A DNA stretch of 64,000 nt from Gemmatimonadales bacterium. GTDB taxonomy: Bacteria; Gemmatimonadota; Glassbacteria; GWA2-58-10. Below, piece by piece: positions 52,263 through 60,043 of the stretch. Location of the stretch: the NCBI GenBank assembly GCA_024278175.1, contig JAJRTS010000070.1:86278-150277 (forward strand). Reading direction: 5' to 3'. The first letter of the stretch is position 1; each line of letters begins with the position of its first letter. The notes below the pieces were generated by a model, which saw only the letters and a list, made by a program, of their open reading frames with translations, did no database searches and was not told the DNA's origin. The translations under genes were made by a program, and so were the position numbers.

Positions 52263-52314
52263 AAGTACTCTCTCGCTTTTTTGCATAACTTGGGTTTTGA
52301 AATAACCTCAAACA

Positions 52315-52352
52315 ACCGAAAAAGCAACAGGGCCCGCATTGCCGGCCCTGTT
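52315..52352 (-). terminator. Intrinsic terminator of the subtilase-lipoprotein unit
   Basis: Stem ACAGGGCC / GGCCCTGT (52327-52334 / 52344-52351), 9-base loop; on the minus strand followed by TTGCTTTTTC. Confidence 0.75.
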
Positions 52353-52380
52353 TGTGTTAACGCGCCGGCCCCAGGCCGCT

Positions 52381-53379
52381 TCAGCGAACGTTGTACGAGG
52401 TCAGGGTCTTCACGAATGACCAGGTGCCGATACCAATATACGACGAACTGTCGGGGTACTGGGCGATTATGATGAAACCCGGATCGGAAATCTCGGCCCG
52501 GATCAGGCCCACGCCGCCTTTGTAGTAGAACCGCTGACGGTACTGCTCACTGGCCAAAGCGCCGATCAGCGAGTTGGTCTGCTCCACCTCCGCGATCGGT
52601 CCCTGGCGACCGTCAAGTTCGCTCAGGATATTGGTTACGCTGTTGGAAATATCGATCCCGCCCACTCCCTCGGCCGCCAGCGAAACCCATTTTAATCCCT
52701 TGTAAAGCTCGTTATGGACGTAAACGTAATCGTTCCGGTAGAGAATCGTGTTGTCATCGTTCTCCAGCCCGTCGCTGGCAAGTAACGAGCTGCCGGGAGC
52801 CTGACCGCGGAAGAACGAGCCGCGGGTGTCGGACAGCAGGTAGCCCAGGGTTTCCAGCGAGATGAATTTCTGCTGCCCGTCTACTTCGATCAGCGTGCCG
52901 TAGCGGGGTTTGTTGCTGTCGCCGCCGTTGGCGAACGGGATGAACCCGCCGCCCGGATTGAAGATGGCCTGCTCGGCCCTGAGCAGCACCCGGCCGTCGC
53001 CAGCCGGGGCGAAATAGCGCCGCTCGATCACCGTATCGGAGCCTTCGCTGAATAGATAATCTATCATATGGGTAGTTTTCATCCCGAACGACTCCAGCCC
53101 GCCGATATTTTCCGTGCGCGTAATGCTCACAAGCTGCCGTCCCGTGGAGCTGAGCGAGATTGGTGGCTGTGTGGTATCTTGCCTGGGAACATACACGCTC
53201 TGCTCCAGGGCATACTCCCAACTGTTGCCCAACTCCAGCGGGAACGAGTCGATAACCCTGTCGCCGGACACGGGCGAGGTGGAATCGTCGCCGCACGAGA
53301 GGCTCAACACCAGCAAAGCAGCCGGCAGCGCGAACCTTCCGAGACGAGCTAATTTGTTCGTCGCTCTGGTGGTTATCAT
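52381..53379 (-). CDS. Lipoprotein of unknown function
   Basis: 332 residues. Signal with lipobox LSLSC (Cys near 29) followed by Gly-Asp-Asp, which suggests membrane anchoring. The mature part begins SFPLELGNSWEYALEQSVYV, a beta-rich pattern seen in several FCB-type lipoproteins, with no catalytic motif. Its ATG overlaps the subtilase stop (ATGA), so the two are made together and the lipoprotein may hold or assist the protease. Function unknown. Confidence 0.8.
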   Translation of the reverse strand: MITTRATNKLARLGRFALPAALLVLSLSCGDDSTSPVSGDRVIDSFPLELGNSWEYALEQSVYVPRQDTTQPPISLSSTGRQLVSITRTENIGGLESFGMKTTHMIDYLFSEGSDTVIERRYFAPAGDGRVLLRAEQAIFNPGGGFIPFANGGDSNKPRYGTLIEVDGQQKFISLETLGYLLSDTRGSFFRGQAPGSSLLASDGLENDDNTILYRNDYVYVHNELYKGLKWVSLAAEGVGGIDISNSVTNILSELDGRQGPIAEVEQTNSLIGALASEQYRQRFYYKGGVGLIRAEISDPGFIIIAQYPDSSSYIGIGTWSFVKTLTSYNVR

Positions 53380-56300
53380 TTGAGCATCACCATCTTTCTG
53401 GTGGCCGTGAACGACCCGGCCCGCAGGCGGTAGAAATAGACCCCGCTCGATAAGCGCCGTCCGCTGCCGTCAGTGCCGTCCCAACTGACCGTGTAATCTC
53501 CGCCCTGCTGAACCCTGTCGGTAAGCACGGCCACCGTGCGGCCCCTGATGTCGTAGACCGTCAGTTTTACCCGCAGCGGTTGCGTGCCTTCCGGCACGCT
53601 GTAGGCGATAGTCGTGCCGGGGTTGAACGGGTTGGGCGCGTTCTGCTTCAGGCCGAAAGCGCGGGGCAGGACCGGGCCCGCCCTGCTTGCGCTCTGTTGC
53701 CCGGCCAGGGCCAGGCTGCCGGAGTATTTGGTGCGGGCAGCCTGAGTGTTGACCAGCAGGTCGGCCTCGTTATCTCCCACCACCACGGCCCAGGCCAGCC
53801 GCAGGGTGTCGCCGGGGGCTATCGAGTGCGGGCCGCTGGCCAACACGGTGGACCAGTCGTCCAGCGAGTCGTTGGCGGCCAGGGCCGTGCCGCCGCTCAT
53901 GAAAGCGAAAAACACGTTGTCGCTGTAATTGGCGTGGACGTAGCGCCAGTTGGAAACCGCCCTGGCCCCGCTGACCCTCTGCCCGCTGACCAGCGCCAGC
54001 CCGCCCACGGGGAACGAGCTTTCCTGTGGGTTGTACATGTAACTCAGACTCAGGGTCTCGTTCCAGCCCACGGCGTTGCGGGTGGGGATCGAGTCGGGGA
54101 TGTCCCAGTCGGCATAGAGGCCCACGTACACGTTGTTGATTGTGGCGCTGTGCGGGTTGCGGACCTCGTACTCGATTATCACGTAGTCGTTGTCGGGAGA
54201 GTTACGCCAGGCCATGGTGGTTTGCTTGAGCTTGACGCCGATAGCGTTGATCGTGCCCGCGCTTTTCTCCTCGGTGTAGCCCACCGTCAGCTGGTCGGCG
54301 CGCGGCGAGTCCTCGATAAGCTGAATCGGCCCCCCGGGGCCGGGCGCCCAGTCCTGCCCGGCCACCCCGTCGGAAACTTTCAGCGAGCTGGTGCCCAGCA
54401 GCAGCGCCCCGCGATGCAGGATCGTGTATCCGGCGTCGGCGGGATAACGCAGGCCCTCGCCCACCTGATTGGAGCCGATCCTGCCGCCGAACTGTCCATA
54501 GTTGGTCAGGCTGAAACGGAAGCTGCCGACGTCATGCACGGCCAGGCCCTGCACGGCCGGGGCGATCGGCAACGTGAGCTGAAGGGTCTGCGTGTGCTCG
54601 CCCCCGGATCCGGTCAGATCTAACAGCAGCACAAGCTGGCTTCCCGCCAGGGCGTCGAGCGCCACATCGAACACGAACGGTTCGGCGGTGTTGCTGGCGC
54701 CCTCGAACTGGGCGATGTCGCCGTAGGCGGCCGTGGTGTCGCGCAGCACGATGCCGGGCGAGGACGTGCGCAGCCGCGCGGTAACATCGGTAATGGTTGT
54801 TCCGGAGTTGAATACCGGCACCACCAGTTCGATCCGCTCACCCTGTTCCAGGTAGCCGTTACCGTTGCCGCCCGCCCTGTCGTCGGCTTCTATCCGCTTG
54901 CTGTAGAGGATCGGCTGGCTGGGCAGGGGCAGGTTCTCGAACAGCGTCAGCGGGTCGATCACCCCGTAGCCGTAGGCGAAATCAGGCCCCGGCAGGCCGC
55001 GGTCGACCGCGCTGTCGATAATCAGGTATTTAACCTCGTCGGGTGTCAGCGTGGGGTTGGCCTGACGGATCAGGGCCGCCAGAGCGGAAACATAGGGCGC
55101 CGAGAAACTGGTGCCGCTGATCCGCTGGTAGCTGAAACCGTAATCACTGGAGACAATCGTGGGCACCCGCTCACCGGGGCCACAGACCGTGGGTTTGATA
55201 CTGAGCGAGTCGCAGGCGCTGGGGCCGCGGCTGCTGAATGGAGAGATCCGGCCAGTGGAGTCCACCGAGCCTACCGCGAACACGTTGACCGGGCTTTGGG
55301 TGCGGCTGGCCGGGCTACCGGTGGTCCACGGTTCGGGTCCTTCGTTACCCGCGCTGAAAATCACCACCGTGCCGGCGGCTTCCACCCGGTCGATCATACG
55401 CCAGATAACCTGGCGGCAGATATCTTCCTTATACTCGCCGGTTGTGCCGTAGCTGTTGTTGATCACATCGGGTACGTCCACAACCGTTTCCGGGTTGCCG
55501 TCGGGATCGAGCGCCCACTGGAACGCCGCGATCAGCCATGAGTCCTTGGTGGTCGATGTCCCGTCCGGGCTGAGGTTCTTGTTGTCGAATATTTTCGCGC
55601 CGATCCACTGGGCGTCGTAGGCCACGCCCAGGGTGCGCTCCCCGCCGACCATGATCCCCATCACCCCGGTGCCGTGGGAGGGAGCGTTGGGCTCGTCGTC
55701 GTAAGGGAACGTGCTGCCGTCCACCGGGTCGAACCAGCTCTCGGCCGAGGTACCGCCGTTGTGGCCGCGCCACTTGGAGCCCAGCAGCGCGTGGCTCCCG
55801 TCGATCCCCGAGCCGATAGCGCAGACCAGTACGCCCTTGCCCGTCAGGCCCCGGTCCCAGATCCTGTCGAGTTGCAACGTGCGGATCGGGTAGCTCCTGG
55901 CGCGCAGTGTGTCGGGATTGGGGATGGCCATGATGCGCGAATCGGACTTCAGGATGTCGTCGCGGTAGAGCGTCCGGTCCAGGGTGATATACTCGATCTC
56001 CTCGCGCGCCGAGAGGGCGATGACGAAAGAGGCCCTGGCGGTGATCACTATCGAATTGTTGACCCAGAACGGCCGGTAGCGGTCCACGGCTCCGGCTGCC
56101 GCTCCCTGCTCCAGCAGTTCGATTATGGGAGCCTGGGTTTGTCCGGCCGTGGCCAGCAGCGTGCCCACAACCTCGGCGTGACGCTTTTTTTTATCCGCCG
56201 AGGCCAGGCGCAGGCTCCTGTCCAGTCCGGCCAGCTCCAGGCCGTCGTTCAGATAGGCGATTACCTCGACGGTCGCGGACCCGTCGCCGGCGCTCAGTTT

Positions 56301-56429
56301 TGCAAAGAGCCCCGCACTGACCCGTGAACCGACAGGCTCGGCGGCGCTGACAAGGCCCGGCGCTGACAAGGCGGCCAGCAGGGCGATCAGTATGGCGCAG
56401 CAGCGTCTTGGATTGTGGAATAAATGCAC
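53376..56429 (-). CDS. Secreted subtilase-like (S8) protein with altered catalytic Asp and C-terminal FlgD/sorting-type domain
   Basis: About 1018 residues. Start GTG 56429 with GGAG five bases upstream gives a signal peptide (AILIALLAALSAPGLVSA). The S8 domain resembles bacillopeptidase F: GVLVCAIGSGIDGSH in place of the usual Asp-Thr-Gly, then APSHGTGVMGI (His), VFSAGNEGP (oxyanion Asn) and ISGTSFSAPYVSALAAL (Ser). The catalytic Asp codon is GGC (Gly). Beta-rich domains follow, then a C-terminal ~80-residue domain starting QNAPNPFNPGTTIAYSVPEG and ending SGVYFYRL and TRKMVMLK, as in FlgD-Ig/type IX-like sorting domains. Probably secreted; activity doubtful. Confidence 0.88.
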   Translation of the reverse strand: MHLFHNPRRCCAILIALLAALSAPGLVSAAEPVGSRVSAGLFAKLSAGDGSATVEVIAYLNDGLELAGLDRSLRLASADKKKRHAEVVGTLLATAGQTQAPIIELLEQGAAAGAVDRYRPFWVNNSIVITARASFVIALSAREEIEYITLDRTLYRDDILKSDSRIMAIPNPDTLRARSYPIRTLQLDRIWDRGLTGKGVLVCAIGSGIDGSHALLGSKWRGHNGGTSAESWFDPVDGSTFPYDDEPNAPSHGTGVMGIMVGGERTLGVAYDAQWIGAKIFDNKNLSPDGTSTTKDSWLIAAFQWALDPDGNPETVVDVPDVINNSYGTTGEYKEDICRQVIWRMIDRVEAAGTVVIFSAGNEGPEPWTTGSPASRTQSPVNVFAVGSVDSTGRISPFSSRGPSACDSLSIKPTVCGPGERVPTIVSSDYGFSYQRISGTSFSAPYVSALAALIRQANPTLTPDEVKYLIIDSAVDRGLPGPDFAYGYGVIDPLTLFENLPLPSQPILYSKRIEADDRAGGNGNGYLEQGERIELVVPVFNSGTTITDVTARLRTSSPGIVLRDTTAAYGDIAQFEGASNTAEPFVFDVALDALAGSQLVLLLDLTGSGGEHTQTLQLTLPIAPAVQGLAVHDVGSFRFSLTNYGQFGGRIGSNQVGEGLRYPADAGYTILHRGALLLGTSSLKVSDGVAGQDWAPGPGGPIQLIEDSPRADQLTVGYTEEKSAGTINAIGVKLKQTTMAWRNSPDNDYVIIEYEVRNPHSATINNVYVGLYADWDIPDSIPTRNAVGWNETLSLSYMYNPQESSFPVGGLALVSGQRVSGARAVSNWRYVHANYSDNVFFAFMSGGTALAANDSLDDWSTVLASGPHSIAPGDTLRLAWAVVVGDNEADLLVNTQAARTKYSGSLALAGQQSASRAGPVLPRAFGLKQNAPNPFNPGTTIAYSVPEGTQPLRVKLTVYDIRGRTVAVLTDRVQQGGDYTVSWDGTDGSGRRLSSGVYFYRLRAGSFTATRKMVMLK

Positions 56430-56695
56430 CTGTTCTCCGTGGTTATCTGGACGTACCCTGTCAGCGGCGAATAATAAGGGGACAAGGGGTAAAAAGCAAG
56501 AAACGGTGTCCGGTGCGGGGGGGATTTTGACTCGCAAACAGGCTGCGGTTATATTGAAGTTAATCGGCGACCGGCAGTGGCCGCGGTATCCGTTGCCGTT
56601 CGGTTGTGAGAGTTGTTACACCTTGTCCCATGGCTCGGTTCCAGCTAATTCTCATCCTGGCCGGTATGCTTGGCAGGGGAAGTGCGGCAAAAAAT

Positions 56696-57238
56696 ATGGA
56701 ATACAAGGCGGGCAAGACAACTATCAGACTGATTGTCGGCGACATCACCCGCTGCCGAACCGACGCGATAGTAAACGCGGCCAACAGTGCGTTGCGCCTC
56801 GGTGGCGGGGTGGCCGGCGCGATCCGCCGCGCGGGCGGGGAGTCGATCCAGCGCCAGTGCGATTCCATCGGCGGCGCGCCTGTGGGCAGCGCCGCTATCA
56901 CAGGCGGCGGCAGGCTGGCCGCCCGCTACGTGATCCACGCCGTGGGGCCCCGGCAGGGGGAGGGCGATGAGGCCCGCAAGCTGGCCGGGGCAACCCGGGC
57001 CAGCCTGGAGCTTGCCGACGGGCACGGCCTGGAGTCTATCGCCCTGCCAGCGGTCAGCAGCGGGATTTTCGGAGTTCCGCTTGAGGATTGCGCCCGCGTG
57101 ATGCTGGGTGCGGCCGTCAAATACCTGAACCGCGGGGAACATTCATTGCTGGAGGTTGTGTTCTGCCTTTTCGACAACAATGCGTTAAGAGTGTTCGAAA
57201 CAGCCCTGAGCGGGATTTCCAACTCTGAAAACGGCTGA
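56696..57238 (+). CDS. Macro-domain protein (probable ADP-ribose / O-acetyl-ADP-ribose hydrolase)
   Basis: 180 residues, a single macro domain: IRLIVGDITRCRTDAIVNAA then NSALRLGGGVAGAIRRAGG, HAVGPRQGEGDEA, and IALPAVSSGIFGVPLEDCA. Such stand-alone domains remove ADP-ribose or hydrolyse O-acetyl-ADP-ribose. ATG 56696 gives a protein starting at the fold; no good ribosome site is seen. Divergent from the subtilase gene and 100 bases before the regulator. Confidence 0.93.
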   Translation: MEYKAGKTTIRLIVGDITRCRTDAIVNAANSALRLGGGVAGAIRRAGGESIQRQCDSIGGAPVGSAAITGGGRLAARYVIHAVGPRQGEGDEARKLAGATRASLELADGHGLESIALPAVSSGIFGVPLEDCARVMLGAAVKYLNRGEHSLLEVVFCLFDNNALRVFETALSGISNSENG

Positions 57239-57339
57239 GATGCTGCCTCCTTGCCTGCCGCCCGATTGAAGAGTAGATTTAATGTTTGGCCGGACGTCTT
57301 TCCCGGCGGCGGAGACGATATTTTTCCAAGCGATGAGAA

Positions 57340-58011
57340 ATGCGCAAGCTGATGGTGATGGCCTCCCGCGGCGGAGACGGTCTGGCCGGAGAGGTGTTCC
57401 GCAAACTGGATGGCCTGGGTTACGAGGTCTGCGACGCAGCCGCCGCCGGCGAGCTGCCGCAGGCCGAGATCGAGCAGGCCGAGTTGTTTATCCTGGCCGG
57501 AACCCGGGCCGGGGAGTTGGAACGGCTGGCGGCTACGCTGGCCGGTGACGACCTGCTCAAGGCTGTGCCGAGGTTGTTCGTAACCACTGCCGAAGTGCTC
57601 AATAAACTGGATTACTGCCGGCTGGCCGATGAAATACTGCTGGCCCCGTTCAGCGCCGGTGAGCTGGTGGCCCGGCTGCGGATGCTGAGCTGGCGGTTTG
57701 CCAGGGTCGATCCCTCCAACCGTGTCACCTGCGGCGACCTGGTAATCGATCTGGCCACCTACGAGGTGACCCTGGCCGGCATGCTGGTGGACCTGACATT
57801 CAAGGAATACGAACTGCTGCGTTACCTGGCCACCCATGGTCGCCGGGTCCATTCCAGGCGCGAACTGCTGATCAGGGTCTGGGGAGACGATTATTACGGG
57901 GGCGCGCGCACGGTGGACGTCCACATTCGCCGGATCAGGTCCAAGATCGAACAGGGCGGACGGGAATATATCCAGACAGTGCGTGGGGTCGGCTACCGGT
58001 TTATCGGTTGA
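57340..58011 (+). CDS. OmpR-type DNA-binding response regulator with a degenerate receiver
   Basis: 223 residues. C-terminal winged helix is typical: LVDLTFKEYELLRYLATHG, RRELLIRVWGDDYYGGARTV, DVHIRRIRSKIE, VRGVGYRF. The N-terminal domain has receiver length but lacks the acidic pocket (MVMASRGG), the phospho-acceptor Asp (LFILAGTRAG) and the switch Lys (EILLAPFS). It should therefore act without phosphorylation. No sensor kinase gene adjoins it. A four-unit direct-repeat site lies 56 bases after its stop, before glnA, and could be its target. Confidence 0.88.
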   Translation: MRKLMVMASRGGDGLAGEVFRKLDGLGYEVCDAAAAGELPQAEIEQAELFILAGTRAGELERLAATLAGDDLLKAVPRLFVTTAEVLNKLDYCRLADEILLAPFSAGELVARLRMLSWRFARVDPSNRVTCGDLVIDLATYEVTLAGMLVDLTFKEYELLRYLATHGRRVHSRRELLIRVWGDDYYGGARTVDVHIRRIRSKIEQGGREYIQTVRGVGYRFIG

Positions 58012-58066
58012 TCCTGTTGTATACGCCGACAGGGATTGCCGCTTTCTCGCTTCGGTGTGTCGATTT

Positions 58067-58111
58067 GTTAACCCTCTTTTAATCTTTCTGAAATATTCCT
58101 GAAACATTTCC
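58067..58111 (+). promoter_or_regulatory. Four 11-bp direct repeats upstream of glnA (OmpR/PhoB-type box)
   Basis: GTTAACCCTCT, TTTAATCTTTC, TGAAATATTCC and TGAAACATTTCC follow each other with an 11-base period (the last 12). This spacing is what OmpR/PhoB-family dimers bind. The site lies about 100 bases before the glnA start. I see no sigma-54 promoter here. Confidence 0.55.
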
Positions 58112-58213
58112 TGTTTATTTTTTAAGACAGGATGATTTCCATTTGTTGATCGGAAACCGCCGTTGTTCAGTGCGGGGCAATCGCATGGCAACTATCATAA
58201 CAGGAGGATCCCC

Positions 58214-59626
58214 GTGGGACCGAAGGAAGTGCTTGAGCTGATCAGGGAGAAGGATGTCAAGGTTGTCGATTTGCGCTTCATGGATTTTCCCGGCATATGG
58301 CAGCATTTTTCAATCCCCTCCAGTGAGCTGGAAGAAAACATATTCGAGGAAGGCCTCGGCTTCGATGGCTCCAGTATCCGCGGATGGAAGGAAATCAACG
58401 AGAGCGACATGATCGTCCGGCCCGACCCTGCCACGGCGTTTATCGATCCGTTCATGGAGCATAAGACGCTGGTGGTCATCTGCGACATCTGCGATCCGGT
58501 CACCGGTGAGGACTACACCCGCGACCCGCGCCACATCGGCAAAAAGGCTGTCAGGTACATGAGTAACCTGGGTATCGGCGATACGGCGTATTTCGGACCC
58601 GAGGCCGAGTTTTTCATTTTCGACGACATTCGTTTCGACCAGAACGCCCACTGCGGCTATTACTTTCTCGACTCGGTCGAGGGCATCTGGAACAGCGGCC
58701 GCGACGAGGGCCCGAACCTCGGCTACAAGCCCCGTCACAAGGAGGGCTACTTCCCGGTTCCGCCCACAGATTCCCAGCAGGACATTCGCAGCGAGATGAT
58801 GCTGACGATGATTGAGGCGGGTCTGGATATCGAATGCCAGCACCACGAGGTCGCCACCGCGGGCCAGGCCGAAATCGACCTTCGGTTCGCTCCGCTTGTC
58901 GAGACCGCGGACAACCTGCTCAAGTACAAGTACATCGTCAAGAACGTGGCCCGCAAGCATGGCAAAACAGTCACGTTCATGCCCAAGCCCATTTTCAACG
59001 ATAACGGCAGCGGGATGCACACGCACCTGTCGATCTGGAAGGGCGACACCCCGCTGTTCGCCGGTGACGGTTACGGCGGAATGAGTGAGATGGCCATGTG
59101 GGCTATCGGCGGGATTCTCAAGCACGCGGCCAGTCTGCTGGCGTTCACCAACCCGACCACCAACAGCTACAAGCGCCTGGTGCCGGGCTACGAGGCGCCG
59201 GTGAACCTGGCCTACAGCTCGCGTAACCGCAGCGCCGCGGTCCGGCTGCCGATGTACAGCAACTCACCCAAGGCCAAGCGGCTTGAGTTCCGTTGCCCCG
59301 ATCCGAGTTGCAACCCCTACCTGGCTTTTTCGGCCCTGTTGATGGCCGCCCTGGACGGGATTCAGAACAAGATCGATCCGGGCGACCCGCTGGACAAGAA
59401 CATCTATGACCTTCCGCCCGAGGAGCTGGCGAAGGTGCCCACTACTCCGGGTTCGCTCGAAGGTGCGCTCAGCGCACTCTCCGACGACCACGAGTACCTG
59501 CTCAAGGGCAACGTGTTCACCGAGGATGTTATCGAGACCTGGATCGACTATAAGATGAAGAACGAGGTCGAGGCGATGGCGTTGCGGCCCCATCCCTACG
59601 AGTTCCATCTCTACTACGACATCTGA
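58214..59626 (+). CDS. glnA: Glutamine synthetase type I
   Basis: 470 residues. Start GTG 58214 six bases after AGGAGG. Beta-grasp domain ([27 protein letters not shown]), then the catalytic barrel: [61 protein letters not shown] and RSAAVRLP. The adenylylation segment NIYDLPPEE with its Tyr is kept, so control by a GlnE-type enzyme is expected, and such a gene follows. Makes glutamine from glutamate, ammonia and ATP. Confidence 0.97.
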   Translation: MGPKEVLELIREKDVKVVDLRFMDFPGIWQHFSIPSSELEENIFEEGLGFDGSSIRGWKEINESDMIVRPDPATAFIDPFMEHKTLVVICDICDPVTGEDYTRDPRHIGKKAVRYMSNLGIGDTAYFGPEAEFFIFDDIRFDQNAHCGYYFLDSVEGIWNSGRDEGPNLGYKPRHKEGYFPVPPTDSQQDIRSEMMLTMIEAGLDIECQHHEVATAGQAEIDLRFAPLVETADNLLKYKYIVKNVARKHGKTVTFMPKPIFNDNGSGMHTHLSIWKGDTPLFAGDGYGGMSEMAMWAIGGILKHAASLLAFTNPTTNSYKRLVPGYEAPVNLAYSSRNRSAAVRLPMYSNSPKAKRLEFRCPDPSCNPYLAFSALLMAALDGIQNKIDPGDPLDKNIYDLPPEELAKVPTTPGSLEGALSALSDDHEYLLKGNVFTEDVIETWIDYKMKNEVEAMALRPHPYEFHLYYDI

Positions 59627-59655
59627 TCGGCGCGGAGCAGATATCAGTTCAACAG

Positions 59656-59694
59656 GCCGCCGGCGGGAATCAGTTTCCGCCGGCGGCTTTCTTT
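59656..59694 (+). terminator. Intrinsic terminator after glnA
   Basis: 11-bp perfect GC stem (59656-59666 / 59677-59687), 10-base loop, then TTTCTTT. Confidence 0.85.
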
Positions 59695-59742
59695 GCTTGT
59701 GTCTTTTTGCGTGGAATTAGTCGCGCGCCCATTTTATATATA

Positions 59743-59990
59743 TAGACCTTTGAAAAACCGGACGACTGGATTGTGATGAGGAAGTTTTTCAGCTCACTCA
59801 TTTTTGTGGATCAAAAGAAGATTCGGGTCTTTTAGCTGTAACTGTATGGTTTAATTAAAATATGCCATTTGATAAGAAGTTTTGGAAAAAGAGTGGGGGA
59901 GTGTGAGGGGGAGAGAAAAGAACCTTTTTAAAAAGGTTTTGTCTCTCCCCCTGACGATTCTTTCATTTTTTCGATTAAATTAAAGGTCTC
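59743..59990. mobile_element. MITE-like element, family R1 copy D (full length)
   Basis: 248 bp aligned with 42061-42296. Ends TAGACCTTTGA and TTAAAGGTCTC, flanked on both sides by ATATA (59738-59742 and 59991-59995; low complexity, so weaker evidence). Keeps the internal AGAGA...TCTCTCCCCCT hairpin. Non-coding. It fills the gap between the glnA terminator and the next gene. Confidence 0.8.
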
Positions 59991-60043
59991 ATATAGTAGC
60001 CACCTGTGTTGTCGTCGATATCGCACCAAACCGCAAACGGACG

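Noticed and set aside
52079..52311. Small open frames in R5 copy 2, on both strands
   Set aside because: They coincide with the structured repeat, are not conserved between the two copies as protein, and lack ribosome sites.
58012..58213. Sigma-54 promoter before glnA
   Set aside because: I found no TGGCAC-N5-TTGC-like pair in the region; the direct repeats are the only visible signal.
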